A stretch of DNA of 64,000 nt from Bremia lactucae (GCF_004359215.1 NC_090610.1:3963009-4027008), one strand, 5' to 3'; numbered from the stretch's first letter, positions 31,325 through 42,987 are shown. Made by a program: numbers and translations. Notes: generated by a model from the sequence alone, not told the origin.

Positions 31325-32613
31325 GAGGCAGTCAAAAACACGTCCATTTGGGCGAGCGCGCGTAGACAGGCACAACCGCGTCCCTGATTGCGCATGAAAT
31401 GCAACGTCAACATTTGTTGGTATTCCTTATGTCTAACATTAACACCATTTTGTTCGGTATTGAGGTTTCGACCTCCAAGCGATACGGAGCCTTACATTCG
31501 ACCAGCACCATTTGTTGGACACATTGCTGAGCTCTATATGTAGGCGGGCACGTCGTAATGCGGCCACGCTCTACTTAGACACACACCCTAGCACAGCGAG
31601 GAAGCGGTTTAACCAGCTTCTCTTGCGCGCAGTGAGGTAGTTGTGTGGGCGCGCAAGCGACCTCACCCAACGCACTAAGTACTCCGGTTAACTGTCGTCA
31701 CGGGAGCGGTAATCCGGCTCCTCGTGCGCACTTACCAAGCAGGATGTAGTTTTCAGACTGGTTTATATTTTTAATCATATTAAATACAAGTACCTATTTT
31801 TACCAATCGAAATGTCATCTCTATAGATAACAATATGTATTGCGAGCGTATCTTTCTAGATACCTCGCGTAACGGATGACGCTAGGCGTCATCCCTCGTA
31901 ATGTGAATGCACCGATGTGCATCACATACACAAGGGTTGGTCACAAATGTGCACCACACCCGAGTGCTGGGTCTAGTTACTATAATTTAGTAATTGACCA
32001 TCCCCTTAAGTACACCAAGTGTACTTAACGGGAACTGTGTTACATTCGGGCAACTTTAGCCCGTTACACTCTAGGCACGTTTTTTAAATTGTTATGACAT
32101 AGGCGGCCAATATACTAATGGCATAAGGCCTTTCGGTGCGCGTTCTCTTTTAGCAACGCCAAATAGGCAGCCTCCGCATGTATAATTAGCTGTACTCGAA
32201 ATAGCGGGACCAAGCCGGGCACATTCTTAGACTCGGCTTTGATATTGTCGATTACCAGATCAGGAGCAAGCTTGGTATGAGCGAGCGTAAATTTTTATGC
32301 ATACGCCAACAGCTGACGCTTACCTAAATGTAGCGATAGTGTGAACGACTATCAGTAGACAGCGAAGGCCTACATGATACCTGCATCTTCCTACGATGTT
32401 CCGCTATAAAAATATGCTGCAGCGAGTGTATGCTCGAGATTTTGCTCGACCTCTAAAATGAAGATTGCGTGGGCTAAAATTGAAGCTTCATTGTAAGGGT
32501 GGTCGATTTGGTCATTTTCGCCTCGCGAACCAGATGCGAAGATTTTCATTGATCTTCCTATCCGACGAATTTAATTAAACCGATGATAGGATTCAATTCA
32601 GGCATCAGTAAAT
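31325..32613. repeat. Duplicated segment (inverted relative to 47152-47919), interrupted by a solo LTR
   Basis: 31325-31538 plus 32069-32613 match the reverse complement of 47919-47152. Both copies are next to a family I LTR at the same base (GACTGCCTC before TGTAATGAGG). No gene family is recognised; in the other copy one 75-codon frame is open. Confidence 0.8.
31539..32068 (-). repeat. Solo LTR, family II, with target duplication
   Basis: 530 bp, TGTAACGGGC...CCTACA on the minus strand, flanked by CTATA (31534-31538) and CTCTA (32069-32073), a 5-bp duplication with one change. The homologous segment at 47706-47710 has the site once and no LTR. It contains a perfect 9-bp arm palindrome (GGATGACGC-TAG-GCGTCATCC) near 31875. 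Confidence 0.9.
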
Positions 32614-32817
32614 CAGCCTGAGCCGGCACGTTGATCTTAGTGTAGGCTTTAATCAAGAGCATTCTCATCGACATGCCTCTAACTGAGCGCTTTTCACTGG
32701 GATGCCCTGCGTAAACATGTGACGGATTCGCTCAGGAACAACTTACCATGCATCTTACGCAGTACTCATAATAAGTGTATTTTAATCGGGGGGAATTACC
32801 TCAAACGTCGCAAATGA
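32614..32817. other. Unclassified spacer
   Basis: No gene or repeat match seen in the window. Confidence 0.4.
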
Positions 32818-33298
32818 ATCTCGCGCTGGAACGGAGATAGTGTGCAGCACAAGGAACACCTGTTTATTTTACTTAGCTAGCTCTACGTCGTAACTAAGTA
32901 TACTTACTAAACAATGTAGAGCAATAAGAAACTGTTTCTTGTCGTCATTATTTTTAATATTGATATCCTTCTATGGCTATTATGGCGGTAGGCTCCGAGC
33001 CACGTAGACCTTTATCCAAATGTAAACTAGAATCGGTTGCCGCACTCGATCTTTACAGCCTTACCAAATATACATCAGCCAAAGGATCATACTTCCCTAA
33101 AATTTTACTTAGTTAAATTGTATACCAACTGGCATTCTTTCTTAATTTTAATAACGACCTGGCAATAAAATTCAATTTAAATAACTATATAAAATATTCA
33201 AAACATAACTACCCTACGTTCTTCCGATCACTTTCTTAAAATGGACCCGCAGCAGTCGACAATGTTTACAACGTTATCGGAATGGCGCCGGGACCTCT
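32818..33298 (+). repeat. Upstream copy of the promoter and first codons of the VTT-protein gene
   Basis: 481 bp matching 39186-39655 at roughly 93%, plus a 13-bp indel. It ends with an ATG-started frame at 33241 (MDPQQSTMFTTLSEWRRDL) homologous to the N-terminus of the gene at 39632, and is cut exactly at the LTR of the family III element. Confidence 0.88.
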
Positions 33299-33545
33299 TG
33301 TGTGGAATGGGGGTAAATTACGACTGAATTAATTTAGTTTTACTAACCGATACTTTTGGTTCACTCCTTAAGGTATCGCCTATCCTAAATCTAATTCTTA
33401 CGAAGTATCATATCTCCTAATTGCGCAAACCTTATACTTGTTTTAATTATGGCGCATATGTAAATTTGAATTAAAGAAAATGAATGGTTCAATAGATGAA
33501 TCGAAATGAGTGGCCAAGGGCTTAGCGAGTTAACTGGTCCTGACA
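33299..33545 (-). repeat. 3' LTR of element E
   Basis: 247 bp, TGTCAGGACC...CCACACA on the minus strand. A purine-rich tract (AAATCGGGGAGGA) lies immediately inside. Confidence 0.85.
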
Positions 33546-34985
33546 TCCTCCCCGATTTGATCTCTCGTTGACGCTGATTGAAGTCGGCGACGAGGTCCTT
33601 CCAGTGGGAGACATGGCGAATATTTTTCTCTTTTTCTTAGCTTGCTTCTTCCTTAGTTTCGCCATGCCATTGTACGAGCCAGTATGGTTAGCGATTGAGT
33701 TGGCTTTCTTCAACAGACGTTCAATAACTTGAAAATGATCCGCTGTGCCATTATCCACGAATTGTGATGCTTTCGGTATCGGGCGACTTCGAAACCTTTC
33801 CGGTGTCGGTTCATACTTGATAGAACATCAACATTAAAGGTTGGAATAATCCTATTCATAGTTTGTGGTAACTCAAGCTTGCCACATTAGAATTAAACAT
33901 TTTGATAGTTTCGAATGGTTCCACCTTTCTTGCCGCAATCTTGGCTCTTGGTGTCCCATATTTTTCGCAGCGTGTTTAAACGATATTTTGCGAGTATCAA
34001 GTATAAGTAGATCTCCAACTTTGAATTCGACCTGATTTATTCGGCGCTTTTGATCGTAATATTGCTTTTGCGAAGCTTGTGCTATCAACAGATTTCTGCG
34101 AGCCTGATCGATGATATTTGCTCGTACTTCGATAAACTCTTTTGCGTAAACGTCAATATCCTTTGGTTGACTAGTCCAGCCCAGTGACTTTTGCCATGCA
34201 GAGCGTTCCCTTCTTCCCGTATCTATTTCAAAGGAAGAGTATCCAGTAGATGCACGAACCAGTATAGACGCATACTCTATGCTTCCCAAGTGTTCGGTCC
34301 TGTCAGTGCCATGGTAAGATGCTATGCGATTGAGTGCGTCTTCTACCACAAGGTTCTGGCGCTCGGTCTGTCCATCGGCTTAAGCCCGATAAGCGGTTGT
34401 AATACTTAGACGAACACCGATGATCGTCATCAATGACTTCGAAAACATGGACGTGAACTTGCTATCTCGGTCACTGATATTAACTGCGGGAATACCATGG
34501 TGTCGAATGACAGCATCAAAAAATACTTTTGCTGTGGTGCATGCATCGTCCTTATCGTGCACTGCTGCATACTTCGTGCGTTTGGAAAACTTATCGACAA
34601 CAGTTAGGATGGCAAATCCATTGGAAACAGGAAGCCCTCTTATAAAGTCCATTGATACCACTTGCCAGCAAGCATCCGGTATTGGAATTGGCATAAGTAA
34701 TACGTTGTTTTTTTGTTAATTATCATGTTTCCGACGTGCGCAGGTTTCCCAAGTTTTGACATATTCCTTGACGTTTCTCTGCAACGATTTCCGGTAATAC
34801 CACTGAGCAACTCGCAAGAATGTTCTGCGATTGCCCGGCAGAGCAGCTATTGCCGAATTATCATATTTCGATATTACATTCGTTCGCAAGCGGTTGTTGT
34901 TGAGCACGCAAAGACGTTTAATGTGCGCAAAAACAACAATTTCTCTTGCTTCACAATCAATAAACTTGTTTCGGAGCTTTTCCAT
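33522..34985 (-). pseudogene. Integrase of element E
   Basis: CETCAxxK-type zinc finger (WETCARRKHDN), core start VSMDFIRGLPVSNGFAILTV with the first Asp, DAVIRHHGIPAVNISDRDSK with the second, then a stop and ADGQTERQNLVVEDALNRIA with the Glu. The C-terminal region has VEFKVGDLLILDTRKI. The DDE triad is present in sequence but split by a stop at about 34380. Confidence 0.88.
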
Positions 34986-35065
34986 GCTTCTTTAGGCAAT
35001 TCTGGCAAAGCCTTATTGAAGTAGCTTACGAACTTCTGTTGACAACTCGCCATACGACACTGTCA

Positions 35066-35904
35066 TTAAGGCAGCAACTTGCAGAGTCTCAGCTTCCTCC
35101 CGGGGCAGAGTTGGCACCGAGGGCGAACAAAGTAAACGTGTACCTCGTTGTTGGCAACTAGAAAATCGCACTTATGAAAGCGGATATTGTCCACGACAGA
35201 ATCATCAGGCCGGCGCGAAAGCGCATCAGCTACAACGTTTAAAGCACCATTAATGTGGTGTATAGTAAACGCGTATTGAGCGAAGGTGGTCAAGTATCGA
35301 GCCAACTTCGGCGAGACTGACGGATGATGAAGAAGCCAAGAGCAGGCGCTATTGCCCATTTTTCTAACCCCTCTTTTATTGCAAATAGATCCTTCTCACG
35401 AGCAGGCCAACTAATCTCACGGATTCCAAGTTTCTTTGAGTAAAACGCTACTGGATGGTCATGTCTATTGATAAATTGCGATAAGTCGCCACCAATGCAC
35501 GACCCCGATGCATCCGTAGTGAGAACAAACGGGCGTGAAGAGTTAGGCAAAGTCAGCACAGGTGCAGCTTGTAAGGCAGACTTCAGCCTTACGAGCAAAT
35601 CCTCTTGTTCTGCATTCAAGACCCATGAAAAATCTTTCCTAACGAGATGGCTCAACGGCAGAACTATTTGCGCAAACTGATGAATAAAGCGGCGATAATA
35701 ACAAGCAAGACCAAGAAAACTTTGCGATTCCTTTACAGAGGTAAGTGAAGGCCACTTCGCGATTGCTTCCGCCTTTGTTTTCGATAAATAATCCGTCACC
35801 AGAAACAGCGTGCCCCAAAAAGCTGACCTCTTGACGCGCGAACTTGCACTTACCAATGTGAGCGAAGAGTATTCACTTGCGTAAGACGTCGAACACGATA
35901 GCAT
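35066..35904 (-). pseudogene. RNase H region of element E
   Basis: SFLGLACYYRRFIHQFAQIV marks the tether, LTTDASGSCIGGDLSQFI the RNase H start, and VAFYSKKLGIREISWPAREK the middle; ALNVVADALSRRPDD ends it in another frame. Confidence 0.88.
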
Positions 35905-35960
35905 GAAATAATTGACCCCAGTATTACATTAAAAGTAATTAATAGCCAATGGTGTCAGGG

Positions 35961-36660
35961 TTATGAATGTTCAGATAATTTAGAATTTTCAGAAGTACCT
36001 TTTTTTGAGACGGAAAAGATGCATGTACCATCCAAATATACAACAACGAATGAGAACTTTTCAAAAAGAACACGCATCAAGCGCGACGAAATGCGAGGCA
36101 TTCCAGCAAGGCCCATCGGCGCAACGCACCACTGATATGTCTCATTTGATTTACGAAACGCAGTGTACGTTTTGCTATCCGGATGAATATGCCTCTGATG
36201 GTACCCTTGAGCTAAGTCAATGACTGTGAAGTAGCTCATACCATACATCTTATCGAATAATTTATCGATTCGCGGCAAAGGTATTTTAGGGACGACTGAC
36301 GTTGAGTTGACGTAACGAAAGCCAATCACCCAACTGAGCAAAATGTTCGCGTTTCCGGATCGAATCCATTCCGAACGAGATACACCTCGTACCGATCGTT
36401 GGGTCATTTTAAGGAATGCCGAAGATGTTTGATACCCAAAGCGAGTCTGAAAGCTCGATCTATCCGCATGAAAGGTTCTCATCGACGAACTTCTGTAAAG
36501 CCTTTTGTTCAGCTTGTGAAAGTCGAAATGGCGAACGATTACTCGGTTGCACACCGGGCTGTATATTGATACCAAACTCCACCGACCGATGAGGAGGCAA
36601 TGAATTCGGTAACTTTTCTGGGAATACATCTTTATAGGAATCGAGTAAAGCCTTCAATCG
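35961..36660 (-). pseudogene. Reverse transcriptase of element E, active site altered
   Basis: GINIQPGVQPSNRSPFRLSQ opens the domain; LFDKMYGMSYFTVIDLAQGY holds the first catalytic Asp, and FEKFSFVVVYLDGTCIFS shows the YLDD box changed to YLDG. A frameshift separates the first two parts. The Gly would abolish polymerase activity. Confidence 0.85.
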
Positions 36661-37118
36661 TTTTCACGAGGTTTTGTAAATTCCGACTCTTGATAAATTT
36701 TGACACGATAGACTTCTTCAAATTGTGATGTCTTCAATTTCCTTAAGAAGTCAGCAGAGGAATAATGACCGATTCACAACCTCATCATATGGTATGTCAC
36801 CACTTTTGAACGAAACTTGATGAGTACGTCAATTAATGATTGGCTCGTGCGCAGCACACCAGGGCTTACCCGGAATTACATCATGGCAATTGCTCATTGG
36901 CCACTCAATGACCGGAACGTCAGAAATTCGATTATCATCAAATGGGCTATTGGCGACTCCTTTCTTCACTTATTTTTGGTGTTATTAGTGCCTTCGAAAC
37001 GAGTGACTTGAAAGCCATTTCAGGACATGACGCATTGCAGCAAACTCGGCTTCACCCCATTGCATGTGGCGCCAGAATCGAGTATCATATTGACAGCACG
37101 ATCGTCAAGATGACCCTT
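36661..37118 (-). pseudogene. Protease region of element E
   Basis: Reverse complement reads ILDSGATCN near 37075-37100, the Asp protease motif, followed by heavily broken sequence. Confidence 0.6.
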
Positions 37119-38458
37119 TTAGATGATCAAATCTTTTCCCGTGAAGGAAGCAAAGTCAGCTTCACATAGTGTGGTGATAGCTTCGTTTGACGCAGTCGCG
37201 ATGGTTTCTTCTTTAACTGACTCATTCACGAAATAGTTGGCGTTCGCACGATCGCGACGATATCCGTTGCCGCGATTATTTTGCTGGTTCCTGCGCTTGT
37301 AACACTGCTGAATCGTGTGCCCCAGTATTTTGCAGTATGCACACTTTCGTTTATTTCGACGTCGATTATGGACGCAAGAAGACCTATTAAATGGCCGAGC
37401 ATTGCCGATTTCCATCGGCTCTGGCTTCTTGTTTAATTCTCTGGCCACATTTTGTGGACCAGGACGAGGTTTTGTAGCGTTGTGGTGATGATAAACACCC
37501 GAATGTGTGCGTTCAAAATCGAGCGCCACAGTAATAGCATCCTACAGTGCGTTTCCCCGTCGATATTGAACTTCTTCTTGAGTTCTTGCTTTAAACCCTC
37601 GTTGAAAATAGATGAAATGTCAACTCGAGTCATGTCCTCAACTTGCGAAATAATGTGTCGAGATTTCGCAATGTAGTCCGTTAAGCCTTTGCAATTGGCT
37701 TGTCTCAGCCGATGCAGATCGTCTCGAAGACGTTGTTGCAGATCCGCAAAGACGAATTGTTTTTTTTTCACTGCTAGAGAAAACTCATCGGCTGAGTGAA
37801 TTTCTTTTTTGATGCAGCAAGAGCCATTGTGCTGCTGGTCCTCGCAATGAGCTTCCTAGTACGGCAAGTACTTGAGGAGCCTTTGCGTCCTCTTTCCACT
37901 TCTTACCGTGCGCAATAAAATATTGCTGTACTTGCGCGTAATAAAGGCGAACCGACTCTTCGCTTTTTCCGCTTTACGTCGGCATCCTTAGCCCGTCCAC
38001 CTTAAGCCCACCTATCTTTTAGGAATTAGCGAATGTTTTGATTAACTCTTGTTGTTGCTGTAGCATGTGCATCATTTGCTGCATTAGCTCGGCGTTTGAG
38101 GGTTGCCCATAATGGAAGAAGAATGTGTTCGGAACTATAAAAAGACTAGGCTCTTAAGTTGAACCGAAGATCCTTAAAAATGGTGCGCTCGGCTTCTTCT
38201 AAAAGCGCGTATACCTCGTGTAACGGAGCTGATAAGGTGGACTCTTGCTTGGGCAGGCATCCTTTCTCCTTGGTGAGTTGCTTTGCTAAGATCTTTGCAA
38301 TGCGTCGGGCCTTTTGTAATGCGTCGGGTCTTTTGTAATGACGCAGGCAAATCGTTCGCAGTCTTTGCAGACTTTTCACCGTACTCAAAGAGGAAAGCCT
38401 TACTACAGTAGTATGGAATCTGATTATTAGCTTTTAGCTTTTTGCTCATAAATCTCAA
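37119..38458 (-). pseudogene. gag of element E with intact zinc knuckle
   Basis: The capsid-like part includes LRQANCKGLTDYIAKSRHII and DLQQRLRDDLHRLRQ; the C-terminal part has the canonical CAYCKILGHTIQQC (CX2CX4HX4C) at about 37300-37345. N-terminal frames up to 38458 are shifted. The knuckle contrasts with the family I knuckle, which has lost its His. Confidence 0.8.
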
Positions 38459-38763
38459 CGACTTTCTTTAGCCATTAAGCGTAATGGGTAAGAGATTCAA
38501 TCTTATTCCAGATGGATTAACTGTTTCACCGTGTTAAGCCGGTCCCAACCTCACACAGACTAAGCGACTATATCTGTCAGGCAGACGCTTAGAGTTACAG
38601 TGGATACTGAAGCCACACAATCAAAACTGCTACGCAGCGCTTCCAAAGGAATGGAGCAGTTGACTGCGAGCGGAAATTCCCACGCTACAAGCAGTACGTT
38701 ACTGGCTGCGAGTGGAATCCCTTACGCTACAAGTAGTGCTGGGCAATCCAACGCAGTGCAATC

Positions 38764-38916
38764 CAGCGAAGCGCGAACGGACGGCAAAGAAGCGAGCGGA
38801 CGGCGAAGAAGCGAGCAGACGGCGAAGAAGCGAGTAGACGGCGAAGAAGCGAGCGGACGGCGAAGAAGCGAGCGGACGGCGAAGAAGCGAGCGGACGGCG
38901 AAGAAGCGAGCGGAAG
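38764..38916. repeat. Tandem repeat, 19 bp x ~8, in the leader of element E
   Basis: Units of the form AGCGGACGGCGAAGAAGCG. Because 19 is not a multiple of three, every frame reads a 19-residue peptide repeat (plus strand DGEEASGRRRSERTAKKRA), which makes artefactual long ORFs on both strands. Confidence 0.92.
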
Positions 38917-38935
38917 ACCAACAAGTGGTACCACT

Positions 38936-39185
38936 TGTGAGGAATGAGGGTAAATTACGACTGAATTATTTTTTTTGCTTTACTAGCCGATACTTTTGGC
39001 TCATCCTCTAAGGATCGCCTATCCTAAATCTAATTATTACTAAGTATCATCTCTCCTTATTGCGCCAACCTTTTTACTTGTTTTTATTATGGCGCATATG
39101 TAATTTGAATCAATAGAAAAGGAATGGTATAAAAGATAAATCGAAATGAGTGGTCATGGGCTCAGCGAGTTGAATGGTCCTGACA
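38936..39185 (-). repeat. 5' LTR of element E
   Basis: 250 bp; two bases inside its end is the primer-binding site TGGTACCACTTGTTGG, which overlaps the palindrome CAAGTGGTACCACTTG. Confidence 0.85.
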
Positions 39186-39655
39186 ATCTCGCGCTGGGAC
39201 GGAGATAGTGTGCGGTACAAGGAACACCTGTTTATTTTACTTAGCTAGCACTACGTCGTAACGAAGTATACTTACTAAACAGTGTAGAGCAAATTAGAGA
39301 CTGTTTCTTGTCGTCGTTATTTTTAATATTCATATCCTTCTATGGCTAGTATGAAGGACTTAGACCTTTGTCCATCTGTAAACTAGAATCGGTTGCCGCA
39401 CTCTATCTCTACAGCCTTACCAAATATACATCAGCCAAAGGATCATGTTTTCCTAAAATTTTACTTAGTTAAACTGTTTGCTAACTGGCATTCTTTTTTT
39501 TAATTAATAACGATCTGGCAATAAAATCCATTCAAATAACAAAATAAAAATTTCCAAAAAATAACCTACCCCCCGTTCTTCCGAACACTTTCTTGAACAG
39601 GATCCGCAGCAGTCGACAAAGTTTAGCAACGATGTCGGACTGGCGCCGTGATCTT
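39186..39655 (+). repeat. Downstream copy of the duplicated promoter block
   Basis: Direct repeat of 32818-33298. It begins at the first base after the LTR of element E and runs into codon 8 or so of the gene at 39632, so it holds that gene's native promoter and 5' UTR. Confidence 0.88.
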
Positions 39656-40390
39656 CAGCTCGTGGGCGTCGTTTTCATAGTCACCACGGCGCTATTAGGC
39701 GTGATGTTGCACTCGCTGGTAATCTCGACGCTCACAGACACCGAGTGGCTCGCGCTTCGACTGCCTACAACGCTCGAGGCAGCTCAAGAGCTAGGCAAGA
39801 CCCTTCAGAGCTTCTCCGAGCGCCAACGAGGTTCACTTTTGCTCGCACACATGGGCTGCTATCTATACCTGCAAACATTTGCGATTCCGGGCACCGTATT
39901 TTTCAATCTATTGGGCGGCGCGTTGTTTGGGATGACGCTGGGATTTCCTCTGTGCTTGGCTAACAACACACTGGGATCGGTCTTTATGTTTCTCCTTTCG
40001 CGGCGTTTTGGCTACCGCGTCGTCACGCACTTTTTTCCGCAAAAACTCGATCGCTTAAGAAGTATATTGGACGCACATCGCGACGAAATGGCGCTGAATA
40101 TGATATTCCTGCGCGTATTTCCATTCACCCCCAATTGGTTTATTAACATGGCGTCGCCCCACTTGGCCATTCCGCTAGGCCAATTTACGTTAGGCCCGCT
40201 ATTTGGGCTCGTTCCGTACAATTTCCTGAGCTGCAAAGCTGGGCTTATTCTGCGCGAGCTACGATCGCGTGGAGACATTATTGATAGCGCCACGACGATG
40301 CAGCTTATAGTGGTTGCTATCGTAGGTGGCCTTGTGCTCCCAAGACTAAAGAGGCGTTTTGCCACGACCACTGGTACCAAGCATGATTAA
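39632..40390 (+). CDS. VTT-domain (TMEM41/TVP38-like) integral membrane protein
   Basis: Proteins with the VTT (SNARE-associated, DedA-like) domain sit in ER/Golgi membranes and act in lipid scrambling, autophagy and vesicle traffic. From the ATG at 39632 (MSDWRRDLQLV) the product has 252 residues. An N-terminal membrane segment (about 8-31) precedes the VTT core: NLLGGALFGMTLGFPLCLAN, then GSVFMFLLSRRFGYRV, LRVFPFTPNWFINMASPHLA and FTLGPLFGLVPYNFL, all hallmark stretches, and a last membrane segment near 225-245 precedes a basic tail. Length is normal. The frame is open upstream to 39593 without another ATG, so 39632 is chosen. A truncated second copy of its promoter and first codons lies at 32818-33298 across a retrotransposon. 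Confidence 0.9.
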   Translation: MSDWRRDLQLVGVVFIVTTALLGVMLHSLVISTLTDTEWLALRLPTTLEAAQELGKTLQSFSERQRGSLLLAHMGCYLYLQTFAIPGTVFFNLLGGALFGMTLGFPLCLANNTLGSVFMFLLSRRFGYRVVTHFFPQKLDRLRSILDAHRDEMALNMIFLRVFPFTPNWFINMASPHLAIPLGQFTLGPLFGLVPYNFLSCKAGLILRELRSRGDIIDSATTMQLIVVAIVGGLVLPRLKRRFATTTGTKHD

Positions 40391-42004
40391 ATTGAGTGTT
40401 TAAATTACGTTTGTCTTGTCCAAGTTTTTGCTGAATTGAGTAAGTTTCAGATAATTAAAAAAATCTAAAAGCTATCATTCAGCGTGTATCAAACGCACTA
40501 TTTTTTTTTTTGTTCGTCGGGACCAAGCTAGACAAAATAAATGTCAGAGATACTTCTTATTCATTCGACGCCAGGCCAATTAGGTCTGCAGAGCTCTTAT
40601 TGGGTTTGACTATCACAAGGTGCGTAATTAGATCCCGAATTTTCAGTATTTAAAATGCTAGACACGGGCGGATTTTAATTTTTTTCTGACAGACTGTAAT
40701 CGTGAAGGTCTTCTTTCGTTGGAATGGATATGCAAATCTTTTAGATTATTATTAGAGTATACAATTATACGAGTAGTCTGCGCTGGTGCTCCCTCGCACT
40801 GCAGCAGCAATTTTCAATTATTTTGTTTGGCGGGAGTTGTTATACCTTTTAACGATTACTTTCAAACAGAAAAAAAGTTATCGCGATTACAACTTAAGAT
40901 TCTGGAATGTGATGCTAAAAATTAATGGCTAGAACACTGCGATGTAAGAAATAGCTAATTAATTTCAAGGGAAAGCACAATATCGTTCAAGCTAATGCGA
41001 GGTTTAAATCAAGCTGTCGACGTCCTAACTGCAATAAGCCACGAAAATGCAGGCTGTTTTCCGTATCAAAACAAAAGCAGCCGACCGGCCGTGATGGCAA
41101 AAGGTGGTTCTACCAAGAGAATTCAAGGTGCCTTCCTCTAATATTTTAAGCGCAAATAGGTTTTCATCCGACTTCTATACAAACACGTAAAAACTCGCGG
41201 TACTCAAAAGTGATTAGCAAGCAACTTAACGATTTAGAGGTATGCCAGCGTCGACGTCCTGTCATGTAAAAAGACGCATTCTTCACATTGCCGTATTAAG
41301 ACGCAATTTTTTTTGCGAAGTCTTCGGGGCCGTGTAGGAGTCACTTAGCTTGCTCATCACCAAATAAAAAAATGCTCTTCGATCAATCGCTGCAAACTTT
41401 CATGTTCCTCGCGAAACAAACTTTTGCGCAATATTGGACGCATATTCCCAAAAACAGTTTATTATTTGCGACTGAACTTCATTGCAATGTGCGCTCATGA
41501 ATGTGTTGGAGGTCTCCGCATTGCATAATTCAGAGGAGTGCTATTATGTAAGGCACGAAAATATTCTAGATCGTGTTTTTCTGTCACATGCAACAGGCTT
41601 TCTAGCTACTGGTAGCGTTAAAGACTTGCATTGGCCTTGTATGCAAATTGCCTGAGGTCACTTTAGGTTTTCCGACACTATTTAAATAACTCATGTTACA
41701 GCTCTCCCGTGACCTCAAGAGCAAACGGTTGTATCAGACGATGTACTGTATGTACAGTATTATTTACGCTACTTTTTTTTTGCAGTTTCCATTTTGAGGT
41801 TGTCAAGGATGTAAGAAACTATTTTAAATTTTAAATTTGAGCTATTATGGAGTATTAAGCGGCTAAAAAAGCATCTTCGGCTACTATTGCTTGTCAGCTT
41901 GAAAATAAAAAAAGTTTTGAAGCAATAATGGACTACGTACCTAATATCACGCTGTACAAGAAATGACTCAAAACCAATAAAAACAACACTCTTCGCCTTG
42001 CGTC
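40391..42004. other. Intergenic region, no supported gene
   Basis: AT-rich, with many short homopolymers. Short frames (for example 40719-40925) show no family features. It contains the 3' end of the VTT gene and the promoter of the DUF4460-like gene; no recognisable core element could be assigned. Confidence 0.5.
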
Positions 42005-42625
42005 ATGGCCTTCATGTCGGTAGCTCGTCAGGCACGCGCCACTTCTCGATTCCTCTATTCCCGTATGCGCGTTTGTCCTCTTGTAGCTAATGAGCAATTC
42101 TTGCAGCGAACGAAGTGGCAGCGCTTGCCCTGTGCGATGGAGTCTCCGATCCTATCGACTCGAGTAGGCTTTTTGCGAACAAAGGTGAGCGAGCGTGTGG
42201 TCCTGCCAGAAGAGAACGAAATTGAACCTACGCTAGCATTTGACGACAGTGAAATGACAATTGAAGATGCTTCGATTGAAAACTTGCTGAAAGAGCTCAA
42301 TGAAGTTTTTGAAATTATTGCTGCTGTGCCACTGATGGATGAAGAGGAGTATGGGGAAGTGCGCCAACACTTTGAGAGTGGCAGTGGTCTTGATGAGATT
42401 GATGAACGTGGGTATAATATTAAAGCTGGGACGCATAAGATTTGGAAGGGTGAGCGCGACCTTACAAAGATTGTTGAGGGATTGGATACCGATTCGGCCC
42501 AGATTCTGCAGCGTATCCTGCTCCACACGCTTAATATTGAGAGAAAAGTGCGTGAGATGCTCTCGAATGGTGGAGTTGATCCCGATGACAAAGATGAGTT
42601 GCAAGAAGACAATCAGGTCATTTGA
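42005..42625 (+). CDS. Mitochondrial protein, short paralogue of the DUF4460-type gene
   Basis: 206 residues. The N-terminus (MAFMSVARQARATSRFLYSR) is rich in Arg, Ser and Ala without acids, a mitochondrial presequence by composition. A linker RTKVSERVVLPEE is shared with the next gene. The C-terminal half (about residues 80-190) is an acidic helical domain: IENLLKELNEVFEIIAAVPL, then FESGSGLDEIDERGYNIKAG and DSAQILQRILLHTLNIERKV. The neighbour at 42988 has the same two ends plus an internal block that is absent here, so this copy lost (or the other gained) that block. Function unknown; it may act as a partner or competitor of the longer protein. Confidence 0.8.
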   Translation: MAFMSVARQARATSRFLYSRMRVCPLVANEQFLQRTKWQRLPCAMESPILSTRVGFLRTKVSERVVLPEENEIEPTLAFDDSEMTIEDASIENLLKELNEVFEIIAAVPLMDEEEYGEVRQHFESGSGLDEIDERGYNIKAGTHKIWKGERDLTKIVEGLDTDSAQILQRILLHTLNIERKVREMLSNGGVDPDDKDELQEDNQVI

Positions 42626-42987
42626 GATTGTCCGTTAAAAAAGAAGTCATCTCGACACCATCAAGGTATTGCGGAGATCTTGGTCGAGCCCGCGTGCTTT
42701 GCTTTTGCTCTTAACTTTTGATTCGACACAGGCAATCAAGACGTCTAAGTCCCGTATAAATGATGTACGTATACTTGCACCATTGATAAATTCTCCTTAT
42801 CTTATGTTAGAAATAAAGAACGATTGTAAGAATACCTCGCCGTAAAATGCACAAGAAAATGGGCAACATGTAATTTCAGGCATGACCCGAATTTGTGCTC
42901 ATTACGAAAAACGCATATTTTGCTCTCAAAAAAAGTGATAAATAATTTTATTCATTCTTGCCTTCAGGGCTCTGAAAAGCGGTGGTA
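42626..42987. other. Intergenic spacer between tandem paralogues
   Basis: 362 bp without a gene; contains the 3' UTR of the first and the promoter of the second paralogue. Confidence 0.6.

Larger units (their letters stand above)
33299..39185 (-). mobile_element. Retroelement E: Ty3/gypsy element, family III
   Basis: 5.9 kb on the minus strand with ~250-bp LTRs about 11% diverged, hence an old insertion. Order: 5' LTR, 19-bp tandem repeat, gag with an intact CCHC knuckle, protease, reverse transcriptase, RNase H, integrase, 3' LTR. All genes contain stops or shifts. No antisense frame precedes its 3' LTR, unlike families I and II. Confidence 0.9.

Noticed and set aside
38722..38947. Long Arg/Ser-rich frames on both strands
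   Set aside because: They are by-products of the 19-bp tandem repeat; frames stay open because the repeat has no stop in any of them.
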